Shown here piece after piece: positions 1 through 5,906 of a stretch of DNA of 10,279 bases. A program made the translations under genes and the position numbers. Each line of letters begins with the position of its first letter. Position 1 is the stretch's first letter. Location of the stretch: the NCBI GenBank assembly GCA_036796555.1, contig DAIRCS010000136.1, positions 1-10,279 of the forward strand, written 5' to 3'. The notes under the pieces were generated by a model. That model worked only from the letters and a program-made list of their open reading frames with translations. It had not been told where the DNA came from and searched no databases. The DNA comes from JAJXWB01 sp036796555 (lineage in GTDB: Bacteria > Pseudomonadota > Alphaproteobacteria > Rhizobiales > Beijerinckiaceae).

Positions 1-503
1 GGGCGGGCGCAGCGGGCGGCGAAGGCGTGGCCTTCGGGCGGGGCGAAATAAAGGTCCTCGCCCTGGTAGGGCGAGCCGTCCTGGAAGGCCCGCTTGATCA
101 GGCCTTCCTCGGTTTCCTCGACGGCGGGCTCGAGAAAGCGGGCATAGAGCTGGCCGACGAGGTCCGCCGGATCGATCTTGTTATCGGCGCGGGCGAAGGT
201 GAAGAAGACGAGCGCCGTCTTGTCCGAGCCGTCGGCCTGCGCCAGCGGCGTGACGCTGTCGCCGGCCGGGCGGAAATCGGGAAAGGTCGCGGCGAGTTCG
301 AGCGTCTCGAACCGGCCGCCCGACCGGCCGCCGCCGAAACGCGCGTAGGCGGGCGCATAAGCAAGCGTTACGTCGCCGATGGTGGAGATGGCGAGCGTGC
401 GATTCTGGCTGGCGCGTTGCGTGATATACCAGCCGAGCGCGCCGGAGCCCGCGACCAGCGCGGCGCCGAAGGCGTAGACGAATATGCGGGCGCGACGCGA
501 CAT
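1..503 (-). CDS. Membrane-anchored protein of unknown function, 3' end outside window
   Basis: The reverse strand is open from an ATG at 503-501 to the left edge, giving 167 codons with no stop, so the C-terminus is missing. The protein begins with a basic start (MSRRARIF), then one hydrophobic segment at about residues 7-26 that looks like an uncleaved signal anchor. The rest is soluble and presumably periplasmic, with patches such as FPDFRPAGDS, ALVFFTFARAD, LYARFLEP and SPYQGEDLYFAPPEG. I recall similar unnamed proteins near hisI in Rhizobiales but can assign no domain or reaction. It is divergent from hisI with only 42 bases between the two starts. No clear Shine-Dalgarno precedes the ATG. 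GC-rich third positions match the neighbours, supporting a real gene. Confidence 0.75.
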   Translation of the reverse strand, partial: MSRRARIFVYAFGAALVAGSGALGWYITQRASQNRTLAISTIGDVTLAYAPAYARFGGGRSGGRFETLELAATFPDFRPAGDSVTPLAQADGSDKTALVFFTFARADNKIDPADLVGQLYARFLEPAVEETEEGLIKRAFQDGSPYQGEDLYFAPPEGHAFAARCAR

Positions 504-545
504 GCGGCGCAACTATGACAGATTCGCTGGAATGAAGGACGGGCC

Positions 546-953
546 ATGGCGGGCGGGAGCTTCGCGACGATAAAGGACAAGCACGCGCTGGAGGAGGGCG
601 GCGTCTTCGCGCCGCGCTTCGATGCGGCGGGGCTGATCGTGTGCGTGACGGTCGAGGCGTCGACCGGCGAGCCGCTGATGCTCGCCTACATGAATGCGGA
701 CTCGCTGCGGCTGACGCTGGAGACGGGCGTCGCGCACTACTGGTCGCGCTCGCGCAACGCGCTCTGGCGCAAGGGTGACACGTCCGGCCAGACGCAACGC
801 GTCGTCGAGATGCGCGTCGATTGCGACCAGGATGCGATCCTGCTGCGCGTGGAGGCGGGCGGCGACGGCGGCGCCTGCCACACGGGCCGCAAGTCCTGCT
901 TCTACCGCGCCGTCGATCCGGCGACGGGGGCGCTGACGTTCATAGAGCGCTAA
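546..953 (+). CDS. hisI: Phosphoribosyl-AMP cyclohydrolase
   Basis: HisI opens the adenine ring of phosphoribosyl-AMP, the third step of histidine synthesis, in the cytoplasm. The 135-residue product is the usual length of a monofunctional enzyme without a fused HisE domain. Diagnostic motifs are all present: YWSRSRNALWRKG at 65-77 with TSG just after, the metal-binding DCDQD at 92-96 (Asp92, Asp94 and Asp96 for magnesium; Cys93 for zinc), and ACHTGRKSCF at 110-119 supplying zinc ligands Cys111 and Cys118. The ATG at 546 has a good ribosome-binding site (GAAGGA, 534-539, six bases away). Its promoter must lie in or overlap the 42 bases shared with the divergent upstream gene. The short N-terminal extension before the conserved domain (about 20 residues) is ordinary for alphaproteobacteria. 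Confidence 0.97.
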   Translation: MAGGSFATIKDKHALEEGGVFAPRFDAAGLIVCVTVEASTGEPLMLAYMNADSLRLTLETGVAHYWSRSRNALWRKGDTSGQTQRVVEMRVDCDQDAILLRVEAGGDGGACHTGRKSCFYRAVDPATGALTFIER

Positions 954-1068
954 CGACGCTGGAACTTTCGCGTTTACACGCCATTTTATTAATGATGTAG
1001 CGACACTGCCGGATCAGCCTCCATGTTGAAGGAGACGGGCGAAGTCCCTGCAGTCAGCGAGTCCGGCG
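954..1068 (+). promoter_or_regulatory. Intergenic leader before patatin gene, weak promoter candidate
   Basis: This 115-base gap holds an AT-rich island unlike its surroundings (about 965-1000). TTTACA at 973-978 is a fair -35 box; seventeen bases later lies TGTAGC (996-1001), a poor -10. From 1023 to 1088 there is a 21-codon reading frame (ATG to TAA) that overlaps the patatin start in another frame, without a Shine-Dalgarno of its own. No hairpin with a U-run follows hisI. Confidence 0.3.
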
Positions 1069-2139
1069 ATGATGTCGTTCATGCGTAAGGCCCAGTTGAT
1101 GTGGAGCGACGAATCGGGCGCGGCGAGCGCTGCGGCGGCTCCGGCGCGGGCAAAACCGCCCGCCGTTTCCGGCCCGGCCGCGCGGCGACCGAAGATCGGC
1201 CTGGCGCTGGGCGCGGGCGCGGCGCGCGGCTGGTGCCATATCGGTGTTCTCCGGGAATTCGAGGCGGCGGGACTGAAGCCCGACATTGTCGCGGGCACGT
1301 CGATCGGCGCGCTGGTCGGCGGCTGTTACGTGGCGGGCCAGCTCGACGAGATCGAGCGGTTCAGCCTGTCGCTGTCGCGCCGGCGCGTTCTGTCCCTGCT
1401 CGACCTGTCCTTCTCCGGCGGCGGCCTGTTTTCCGGCGCGCGGCTGCGCGAAAAGCTCGAGGCGTCGCTGGTCGGCAAGACGATCGAGGGGCTGCCCATC
1501 CCGTTCGCGGCCGTGGCGACGGAAATCTCGACCGGGCACGAGATCTGGCTGCGGTCCGGGCCGCTCGCCCGCGCGCTGAGCGCGTCCTATGCGCTGCCGG
1601 GCCTGCTGGAGCCGCTGAACGTCGACGGGCGGTGGCTGTTCGACGGCGCGCTGGTCAATCCGATCCCCGTTTCCGTGTGCCGCGCGCTCGGCGCCGATAT
1701 CGTCATCGCGATCAACGTCGTCTCCGATTCCATGTTCCGCGGCACGGTCATCGGCGACCGCAACGTCGGCGACGAGACGACGAATGCGCTGGCGCAGAAG
1801 GTCGAGGATGTCGCGGCCCGCGGCTGGCTCGGCGGCGTGGCCTCGCCGACCGCGCTCATCAAGCGCCGCCTGCGGCGCGGCGCGCACGACGGGCCGGGCG
1901 TCGCCTCGGTCATGCTCGACGCCTTCTCGATCACGCAGGACCGCATCGCGCGCTCGCGGCTGGCGGGCGATCCGCCGGATGTGCTGATCAATGCGCGGCT
2001 CGAGAAATTCGGCCTGTTCGATTTTCACCGCGCCGCCGAAATGATCGAGATCGGCCGCGATATCGCGCGCCGCCGTCTGCCGGACATTCTCGAACATGCC
2101 AGCATGGGCGCGGAGCTTTCGCACGCCGCGCAGGCCTGA
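1069..2139 (+). CDS. Patatin-like phospholipase (RssA type)
   Basis: A serine lipid acyl hydrolase of the bacterial patatin family (RssA/YchK type), expected to cleave acyl esters of phospholipids; the natural substrate is unknown. The catalytic parts are intact: oxyanion-hole glycine loop GAGAARGW at 48-55, nucleophile elbow GTSIG at 76-80 with Ser78, and the partner aspartate in FDGALVNP, Asp192. The N-terminal 40 residues are Ala/Pro-rich and probably disordered; there is no signal peptide, so a cytoplasmic or membrane-peripheral place is likely. The start is uncertain: ATG at 1069 gives 356 residues but has no Shine-Dalgarno, whereas ATG at 1099 (346 residues) has TAAGG at 1086-1090 eight bases upstream. 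Both keep the whole domain. The gene ends 31 bases from the convergent CBS gene. Confidence 0.92.
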   Translation: MMSFMRKAQLMWSDESGAASAAAAPARAKPPAVSGPAARRPKIGLALGAGAARGWCHIGVLREFEAAGLKPDIVAGTSIGALVGGCYVAGQLDEIERFSLSLSRRRVLSLLDLSFSGGGLFSGARLREKLEASLVGKTIEGLPIPFAAVATEISTGHEIWLRSGPLARALSASYALPGLLEPLNVDGRWLFDGALVNPIPVSVCRALGADIVIAINVVSDSMFRGTVIGDRNVGDETTNALAQKVEDVAARGWLGGVASPTALIKRRLRRGAHDGPGVASVMLDAFSITQDRIARSRLAGDPPDVLINARLEKFGLFDFHRAAEMIEIGRDIARRRLPDILEHASMGAELSHAAQA

Positions 2140-2170
2140 AGAGAGCGGGACGATCGCCTCCGCGGCGCGC

Positions 2171-2602
2171 TCAGGCGCTGGCGATATATTCGCGCAACGC
2201 CTTGTGCTCGGTCTCGATCGCCTCGAGGCGGATCTTCACGACGTCGCCGATCGACACGACGCCGATCAGCTTGCCGTCGCGCAGCACCGGCAGGTGGCGG
2301 ATGCGGCTGTCGGTCATCACGCCCATCGTCTCCTCGATCGACTGATCCTCGGCGGCGGTGATGACCTTGGAGGTCATGTGCCGCGAAACCGGATCGTTGA
2401 GCGATTCCGAGCCGCCGTTCGAAACGGCGCGCACGATGTCGCGCTCCGAAAGAATGCCGAGCACCTTGCGCGCGGCGTCGGCGACGACCACGGCGCCGAT
2501 GCGATGGCGGCAGAGGATATCGGCGGCTTCGCGCAAGGTGTGGTGCGGCTGTGCGGTGACCACGTCGCTGCCCTTGATCGCGAGAATGCGTGCGACTGTC
2601 AT
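2171..2602 (-). CDS. Two-CBS-domain protein
   Basis: This 143-residue protein consists almost only of a Bateman module, two CBS domains in tandem at about residues 7-62 and 73-130. Each ends with the typical ligand-site run: GILSERDIVRAV in the first and GVVSIGDVVK in the second. Such stand-alone proteins bind adenine nucleotides (AMP, ATP, sometimes NADH or SAM) and act as small energy or redox sensors, but the partner of this one cannot be told from sequence. There is no membrane segment and no fused effector. ATG at 2602 has AAGAGG about eight bases upstream. It follows the rhomboid gene by 74 bases on the same strand, so the two are probably co-transcribed. It faces the patatin gene tail to tail with no evident terminator. 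Confidence 0.93.
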   Translation of the reverse strand: MTVARILAIKGSDVVTAQPHHTLREAADILCRHRIGAVVVADAARKVLGILSERDIVRAVSNGGSESLNDPVSRHMTSKVITAAEDQSIEETMGVMTDSRIRHLPVLRDGKLIGVVSIGDVVKIRLEAIETEHKALREYIASA

Positions 2603-2676
2603 GGTTGGCCTCTTGCTGTTCGTTTCCGAAGTCGCGGCCTGGGACCGTCTTTTGGGGCAAGGATGCGCCGCTTCGT

Positions 2677-3507
2677 TCAGGCGCGCAAGCCGCCTTCACG
2701 GTCGTCGTTCGGCGGCGCGCCGTTTGCGTTCGAACGATCGAAGAGGGGGAAGCCGAAGAACCCGGCGAGAAAGCCGCCGATATGTGCCTCCCACGCCACG
2801 CTCGCGCCATCCGCGCCGACGGGCGCAACAGCGCCGAACAGGAAATTGGCCGCAAACCAGAGCGCGATGAAGGTCATCGTGCGCCGGTCCGCCAGCAGCG
2901 CGCGCAAGGGCGGCGCGGGGCGGCGATAGGCGGCGAGATCGCGCGGCGGCGCGAACCCGCCGCCGAGGGGGCCGCCGGGCGCAAAGGCGAAGCGCACCGC
3001 AGCGCCCATGGCGCCGGAAATTGCGGCCGATGCCCCGACGACGGGTTGAAGCCCGAGAGGATGCACGACGTAAAACGCGAGCGCGCCGGCGATGGCGGCG
3101 AACGCGTAGAAGAGGAGGAAACGCAATGCGCCGAAGCGCCGGCAGACGGCGGCGCCGAAGGCGAGCAACCAGACGCCGTTGACCGCGATATGCGTGAAGC
3201 CGCCGTGCAGGAACGAGTAGGTGAGGGGCGTCCACCAGCGCGGCGAAAGCCCGACGAGCATGGCGACCTCCGCAGAGGACGCCTCGCCGCGCTCGACCGC
3301 CTGCCTTGCAGCGCTCCAGATGTCCTCCGCCGCGAAGCCCGCGCTGAAATTGGCGGGCGTGAAGGCGAATTCGGCGAGAAGACGGAAGTCGGCCTCGGGA
3401 TCGAGCGTCTGGCGCAGAAGGTGGATCAGCACGAGCACGAGGATGATGGCGATGGCGGCGTCGCCGGCGCGAGCAAATTGACGTTCGGAGGCGGGGACTT
3501 GCGTCAT
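2677..3507 (-). CDS. Rhomboid-family intramembrane serine protease
   Basis: Rhomboids cut single-pass membrane proteins within the inner membrane. The 276-residue product has a hydrophobic first helix (about 17-31), a soluble loop, and a six-helix core. The family residues are all there: HGGFTHIAVN at 101-110 (oxyanion-stabilising His106 and Asn110), GAS at 158-160 with nucleophile Ser160, and the catalytic His242 in WEAHIGG. The glycine usually following the serine is alanine (GASAAISG), a common alphaproteobacterial variant, so activity is expected. A long linker (about 173-208) rich in Gly, Pro and Arg separates helices, and the tail is polar. The ATG at 3507 is the only usual start codon before the in-frame stop at 3571-3573. 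It has no Shine-Dalgarno and a strong hairpin sits just upstream. It is probably co-transcribed with the CBS gene. Confidence 0.93.
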   Translation of the reverse strand: MTQVPASERQFARAGDAAIAIILVLVLIHLLRQTLDPEADFRLLAEFAFTPANFSAGFAAEDIWSAARQAVERGEASSAEVAMLVGLSPRWWTPLTYSFLHGGFTHIAVNGVWLLAFGAAVCRRFGALRFLLFYAFAAIAGALAFYVVHPLGLQPVVGASAAISGAMGAAVRFAFAPGGPLGGGFAPPRDLAAYRRPAPPLRALLADRRTMTFIALWFAANFLFGAVAPVGADGASVAWEAHIGGFLAGFFGFPLFDRSNANGAPPNDDREGGLRA

Positions 3508-3523
3508 TGGCGGGACAGGAGCG

Positions 3524-3554
3524 GGGGGAAGAGCCTGAGCCGGGATCTTCCCCC
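3524..3554 (-). repeat. Inverted repeat in rhomboid leader
   Basis: A perfect nine-base inverted repeat (GGGGGAAGA at 3524-3532, TCTTCCCCC at 3546-3554, 13-base loop). Read on the reverse strand it lies 17 to 47 bases before the rhomboid ATG, within the expected 5' leader. The arm GGGGGAAG on the mRNA would be paired. No U-run follows on either side, so it is not a standard terminator. Confidence 0.6.
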
Positions 3555-3763
3555 TCGAACGAGGAGCCTTCTACCACCGCCCGCCATGCGCGCTGACGCA
3601 CATGTGCATCGATGAGCCATATCGCGGGACGCCCAATGCCCGCCACGCTTGCGACCGGGAGCTGGAGCCGAAGTCTCTCGGGCGTCGCGTATGCCTTATT
3701 TTCTCTCACCTTCGAGCGGCCCGCGCAATAGAGACGACTTGTTAGCGTTAACGCGCGTTCGCG

Positions 3764-3779
3764 TGGCACGGGGCCTGCT
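3764..3779 (+). promoter_or_regulatory. Candidate sigma-54 (-24/-12) promoter for PAS gene
   Basis: TGGCACG at 3764-3770, four bases, then CTGCT at 3775-3779. The RpoN consensus is TGGCACG-N4-TTGCW, so this matches 11 of 12 specified bases, with the invariant GG (3765-3766) and GC (3777-3778) ten bases apart as required. The predicted transcript start is near 3790, about 69 bases before the PAS start. An RpoN-dependent promoter would need an activator protein; its site is not identified, although palindromes lie just upstream. Confidence 0.55.
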
Positions 3780-3790
3780 GTTTCCGAACC

Positions 3791-3815
3791 CGGCGCGGAC
3801 GGATCGTCCGCGCTG
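3791..3815 (+). repeat. Strong hairpin in PAS gene leader
   Basis: Perfect nine-base arms GCGCGGACG (3793-3801) and CGTCCGCGC (3805-3813) with a three-base GAT loop; in RNA one G-U and one C-G pair extend the stem to eleven. No U-run follows, so it is not an intrinsic terminator. It begins almost exactly at the transcript start predicted from the sigma-54-type promoter, and could protect the mRNA 5' end or serve as an operator. Confidence 0.7.
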
Positions 3816-3858
3816 TGCCGAATGGAAACAGCCGGTCCGGGCAGGGCCACGAGGAACG

Positions 3859-4461
3859 ATGAGACAGCAGGCGACGCGGGAACTTTACGCATACTGGAAC
3901 GCGTTGCGGCGACAGCGCGCCGCGCCGGATCGCGCCGATATCGATCCCGCGGCGATCCGTTCGGTCCTCTCCGACACGTTCATGATCGAGACCGACGCGG
4001 ATTCCCTCTTCCCGTTACGGCTCAGCGGGGCGCGGGTGAACGCGCTGTGGGCCCGCGATCTCAAGGGCCGTTCCTTCCTCGACCTCTGGGGCGAGGATAG
4101 CGCCAATGTCGCGGCCGTTCTGCTGACTGTCATGGACGGCGCCTGCCCGGTCGTCGCGGGCGCGCAGTCGAAGCTTGCCGGCCGTGCGCCGCTGGACGTG
4201 GAGCTTCTGCTTCTTCCGTTGCGGCATCACGGTCGCACGCATGCGCGCGTGCTCGGCTCGCTCGTGGCCGCTCACACTCCCGAATGGGTCGGGCTCATTC
4301 CGATCGAGCGCCTCGAATTGCGTTCGTTGCGCATTCTCTCGGGCGTGCAGCCGGCGATCGATCTGCCGCTCATGCGACGGCCGCCCGGAGGCGTGGATCG
4401 CCGCGCCCGACTGGTCCCGAATTTCCGGCTGATCCAGGGCGGGCTGTCCGGCGGCGCGTAA
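3859..4461 (+). CDS. PAS_5-domain protein
   Basis: A 200-residue single-domain protein of the alphaproteobacterial PAS_5 type (formerly DUF1457). Typical landmarks are the opening RELYAYWNALRRQRAAPDR at 7-25, the DIDP..IRSVLSDTF segment at 27-41 and the GRSFLDLW element. PAS folds sense small molecules or mediate protein contacts, but no ligand residue can be named here and no output domain is attached, so the partner is unknown. No membrane segment is seen. I chose ATG 3859 because the conserved family sequence starts immediately after it and GAGGAA (3851-3856) lies just upstream; longer starts would run through the promoter and hairpin. The next gene encodes a PilZ protein 118 bases away on the same strand, suggesting a link with c-di-GMP or surface signalling. 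Confidence 0.88.
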   Translation: MRQQATRELYAYWNALRRQRAAPDRADIDPAAIRSVLSDTFMIETDADSLFPLRLSGARVNALWARDLKGRSFLDLWGEDSANVAAVLLTVMDGACPVVAGAQSKLAGRAPLDVELLLLPLRHHGRTHARVLGSLVAAHTPEWVGLIPIERLELRSLRILSGVQPAIDLPLMRRPPGGVDRRARLVPNFRLIQGGLSGGA

Positions 4462-4513
4462 TCCGGCGCGCACAAACTTTGATCATGCGCGACGATCGCC
4501 AAATGTTCCGGGG

Positions 4514-4545
4514 GTAAGCCGGAATTAACCAGCCGTCCCTAGAGT
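4514..4545 (+). promoter_or_regulatory. Candidate CtrA-box promoter for PilZ gene
   Basis: GTAA at 4514-4517, seven bases, then TTAAC at 4525-4529 match the CtrA consensus TTAA-N7-TTAAC at eight of nine positions. TAGAGT at 4540-4545 is a fair -10 box, and the box covers the place of the -35 (about 4517-4522), as in CtrA-activated promoters. The predicted transcript start is near 4552, giving a leader of about 28 bases to the TTG start. TTCCGG/CCGGAA (4506-4511, 4519-4524) forms a six-base inverted repeat overlapping the box. Confidence 0.45.
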
Positions 4546-4579
4546 GTGGTGCGGTCACGCGTGCGAAAGAGGACGGGTC

Positions 4580-5188
4580 TTGGCGCTGCCAGTTTCGAGA
4601 ACGAGCCCACGGGGAGCCGAACGCCGGCGCCATCAGCGCGTCAAGGTCTCGATCGCCGGCCGCTACATGCTCGAAAACAAGCAGGAATTTCCCTGCCGCA
4701 CGGTCGACGCCTCGCCTGGCGGCCTTCTGGTCGCGGGGCCGGCGAAAGGCTCGGTGGGCGAGCGCGTGGTGTTCTACTTCGAAGAACTCGGCCGTCTCGA
4801 GGGCATGATCGTGCGCCATGTCGATATCGGCTTCGCCGTCGCCCTCATGCTGCCTGCCGCCAAGCGTGAAAGAGTGGCCGATCTGCTGACCTGGATGGCC
4901 AACAGCGATTCCGACGACGGGGTCGCAAGCCGGCGCCACAAGCGCATCGCGCCGAAACGGAAACACGCGGACATGCTGACCGAGGGCGGCAGGACGCTGC
5001 AGGTCGAAATCGTCGACGTCTCCGTGTCCGGCGTGGGTCTCAAATCGGCGACGCTGCCGTCGATCGGATCGCGCGTCGAAATCGGACGGCGCGCGGGGCG
5101 CGTCGTGCGCCATTTCAACGGCGGCCTCGCTGTCGAATTCGCGCGCCTCATTCCGATCGAGGAATTCGACGAGGACATTATCCTCTAG
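4580..5188 (+). CDS. Tandem PilZ-domain protein (probable c-di-GMP binder)
   Basis: A 202-residue soluble protein made of two PilZ domains. Each keeps both halves of the c-di-GMP signature: RRHQR at 16-20 with DASPGG at 43-48 in the first, and RRHKR at 118-122 with DVSVSG at 146-151 in the second. PilZ proteins bind the second messenger c-di-GMP and change motility, exopolysaccharide or cell-cycle outputs; the target is not visible. I place the start at the TTG at 4580 because AGAGGA (4568-4573) lies six bases upstream. The longer GTG start at 4544 lacks a Shine-Dalgarno and falls inside the predicted -10 box. The stop is nine bases from the convergent methyltransferase gene. Confidence 0.9.
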   Translation: MALPVSRTSPRGAERRRHQRVKVSIAGRYMLENKQEFPCRTVDASPGGLLVAGPAKGSVGERVVFYFEELGRLEGMIVRHVDIGFAVALMLPAAKRERVADLLTWMANSDSDDGVASRRHKRIAPKRKHADMLTEGGRTLQVEIVDVSVSGVGLKSATLPSIGSRVEIGRRAGRVVRHFNGGLAVEFARLIPIEEFDEDIIL

Positions 5189-5197
5189 GTTTCGAAC

Positions 5198-5899
5198 TCA
5201 GGGCTTCACGCCCGCCCAGACGCCGGTGTCGATGCGATTGAGCAGCGGCTTTCGCTCCAGCGTTGCGAGATAGTCCTCCGTCGCCGTGCGCGCTCCCTTG
5301 AATGTTCCGTAATCGTCGACGATGAGCACGCCGCCGGCGACGAGCTTGGGATAGAGATAGTTCAGCGCGGTCGACGTCGAGGAATAGAAATCCGTGTCGA
5401 GCCTGAGCAGCGCGACGTCGCCGACCTCGAGCGCGGGTATCGTCGTTTCGACCTCGCCCTTCACGAATGTGTAGCCGTCGAGCGAGCCGAGCTGGCGCGT
5501 GATGTGCTGCTTGATGGTGAGTTCGTAATTGGGGAGCGGCTTGATCGTGCGAATGGCGCGCCCGAGAAACGTGTCCGCCGTGCCGACGGGCGGACCGCAG
5601 AACGTGTCGAGCAGGATGATCGGCAAATCAAGCTGCAGGTGTCGTCGCATCAGGCCGATGAAGATCGCGATGCCGCCGAGAAAGCAGCCGCTCTCGATCG
5701 CGCAGCCCCGGACGCCGTTGCGCGCGATGTAGTTGATGGATTGGAAGACGTTGTAGAAGCCCGCGACATGGACGAGGGAATAGTCCTTCGAGGCCTCGTA
5801 GAACCGCCAGAAGTCCTCGTCCTCGATTTCGGGATGATGCTGGCGCTGGCGCTCCCGCATACCGTCGATCTTGGGAAAAAGGTCCCGTGAGAAGCGCAT
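5198..5899 (-). CDS. TylF/MycF-family O-methyltransferase
   Basis: A 233-residue SAM-dependent methyltransferase of the TylF type (macrocin O-methyltransferase family, which methylates sugar hydroxyls on natural products). Seen in order: the SAM-binding ESGCFLGG at 69-76, LLDTFCGPP at 96-104, LLRLDTDFYSST at 164-175, and LYPKLVAGGVLIVDDYG at 182-198. Asp168 or Asp170 with Asp195 and Asp196 fit the magnesium site known in MycF. Actual substrate is unknown; no sugar-biosynthesis or polyketide genes lie nearby, so lipopolysaccharide, capsule or another glycan is as likely as a secondary metabolite. ATG 5899 starts seven bases after the gamma-carbonic anhydrase stop, with AGGA about eleven bases upstream, so translation is likely coupled within that operon. 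Confidence 0.93.
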   Translation of the reverse strand: MRFSRDLFPKIDGMRERQRQHHPEIEDEDFWRFYEASKDYSLVHVAGFYNVFQSINYIARNGVRGCAIESGCFLGGIAIFIGLMRRHLQLDLPIILLDTFCGPPVGTADTFLGRAIRTIKPLPNYELTIKQHITRQLGSLDGYTFVKGEVETTIPALEVGDVALLRLDTDFYSSTSTALNYLYPKLVAGGVLIVDDYGTFKGARTATEDYLATLERKPLLNRIDTGVWAGVKP

Positions 5900-5906
5900 T
5901 GGCCGG

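Larger units (their letters stand above)
3508..3858. other. Intergenic region between rhomboid and PAS genes
   Basis: This 351-base divergent region carries no convincing gene. It holds, in order, the rhomboid leader hairpin, a ten-base palindrome GCACATGTGC (3598-3607), an AT-richer stretch near 3690-3710, two overlapping palindromes GCGTTAACGC (3745-3754) and AACGCGCGTT (3750-3759), a sigma-54-type promoter and a strong hairpin in the PAS leader. The PAS reading frame stays open leftward to 3649, but that extension is Arg/Pro-rich with no family similarity and would cover the promoter, so I treat it as non-coding. Confidence 0.6.

Noticed and set aside
1054..2124. Long reverse-strand reading frame opposite the patatin gene
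   Set aside because: Arg/Asp/Ala-rich composition typical of antisense frames in GC-rich genes; the + strand has full catalytic motifs.
3743..3752. CtrA site at TTAGCGTTAAC
   Set aside because: The half-sites are only two bases apart instead of seven, and no partner at the right spacing exists on either side.
3649..3858. N-terminal extension of the PAS_5 protein by 70 residues
   Set aside because: Arg/Pro-rich, no family similarity, and it would run through the promoter and hairpin; ATG 3859 has a ribosome-binding site and family sequence follows at once.
2696..3892. 398-residue reverse reading frame over the rhomboid gene
   Set aside because: Arg/Pro-rich shadow in another frame; the rhomboid frame has all catalytic residues.
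4544..4579. Longer GTG start for the PilZ protein
   Set aside because: No Shine-Dalgarno, and it falls in the predicted -10 box; TTG 4580 has a good ribosome-binding site and keeps both domains.
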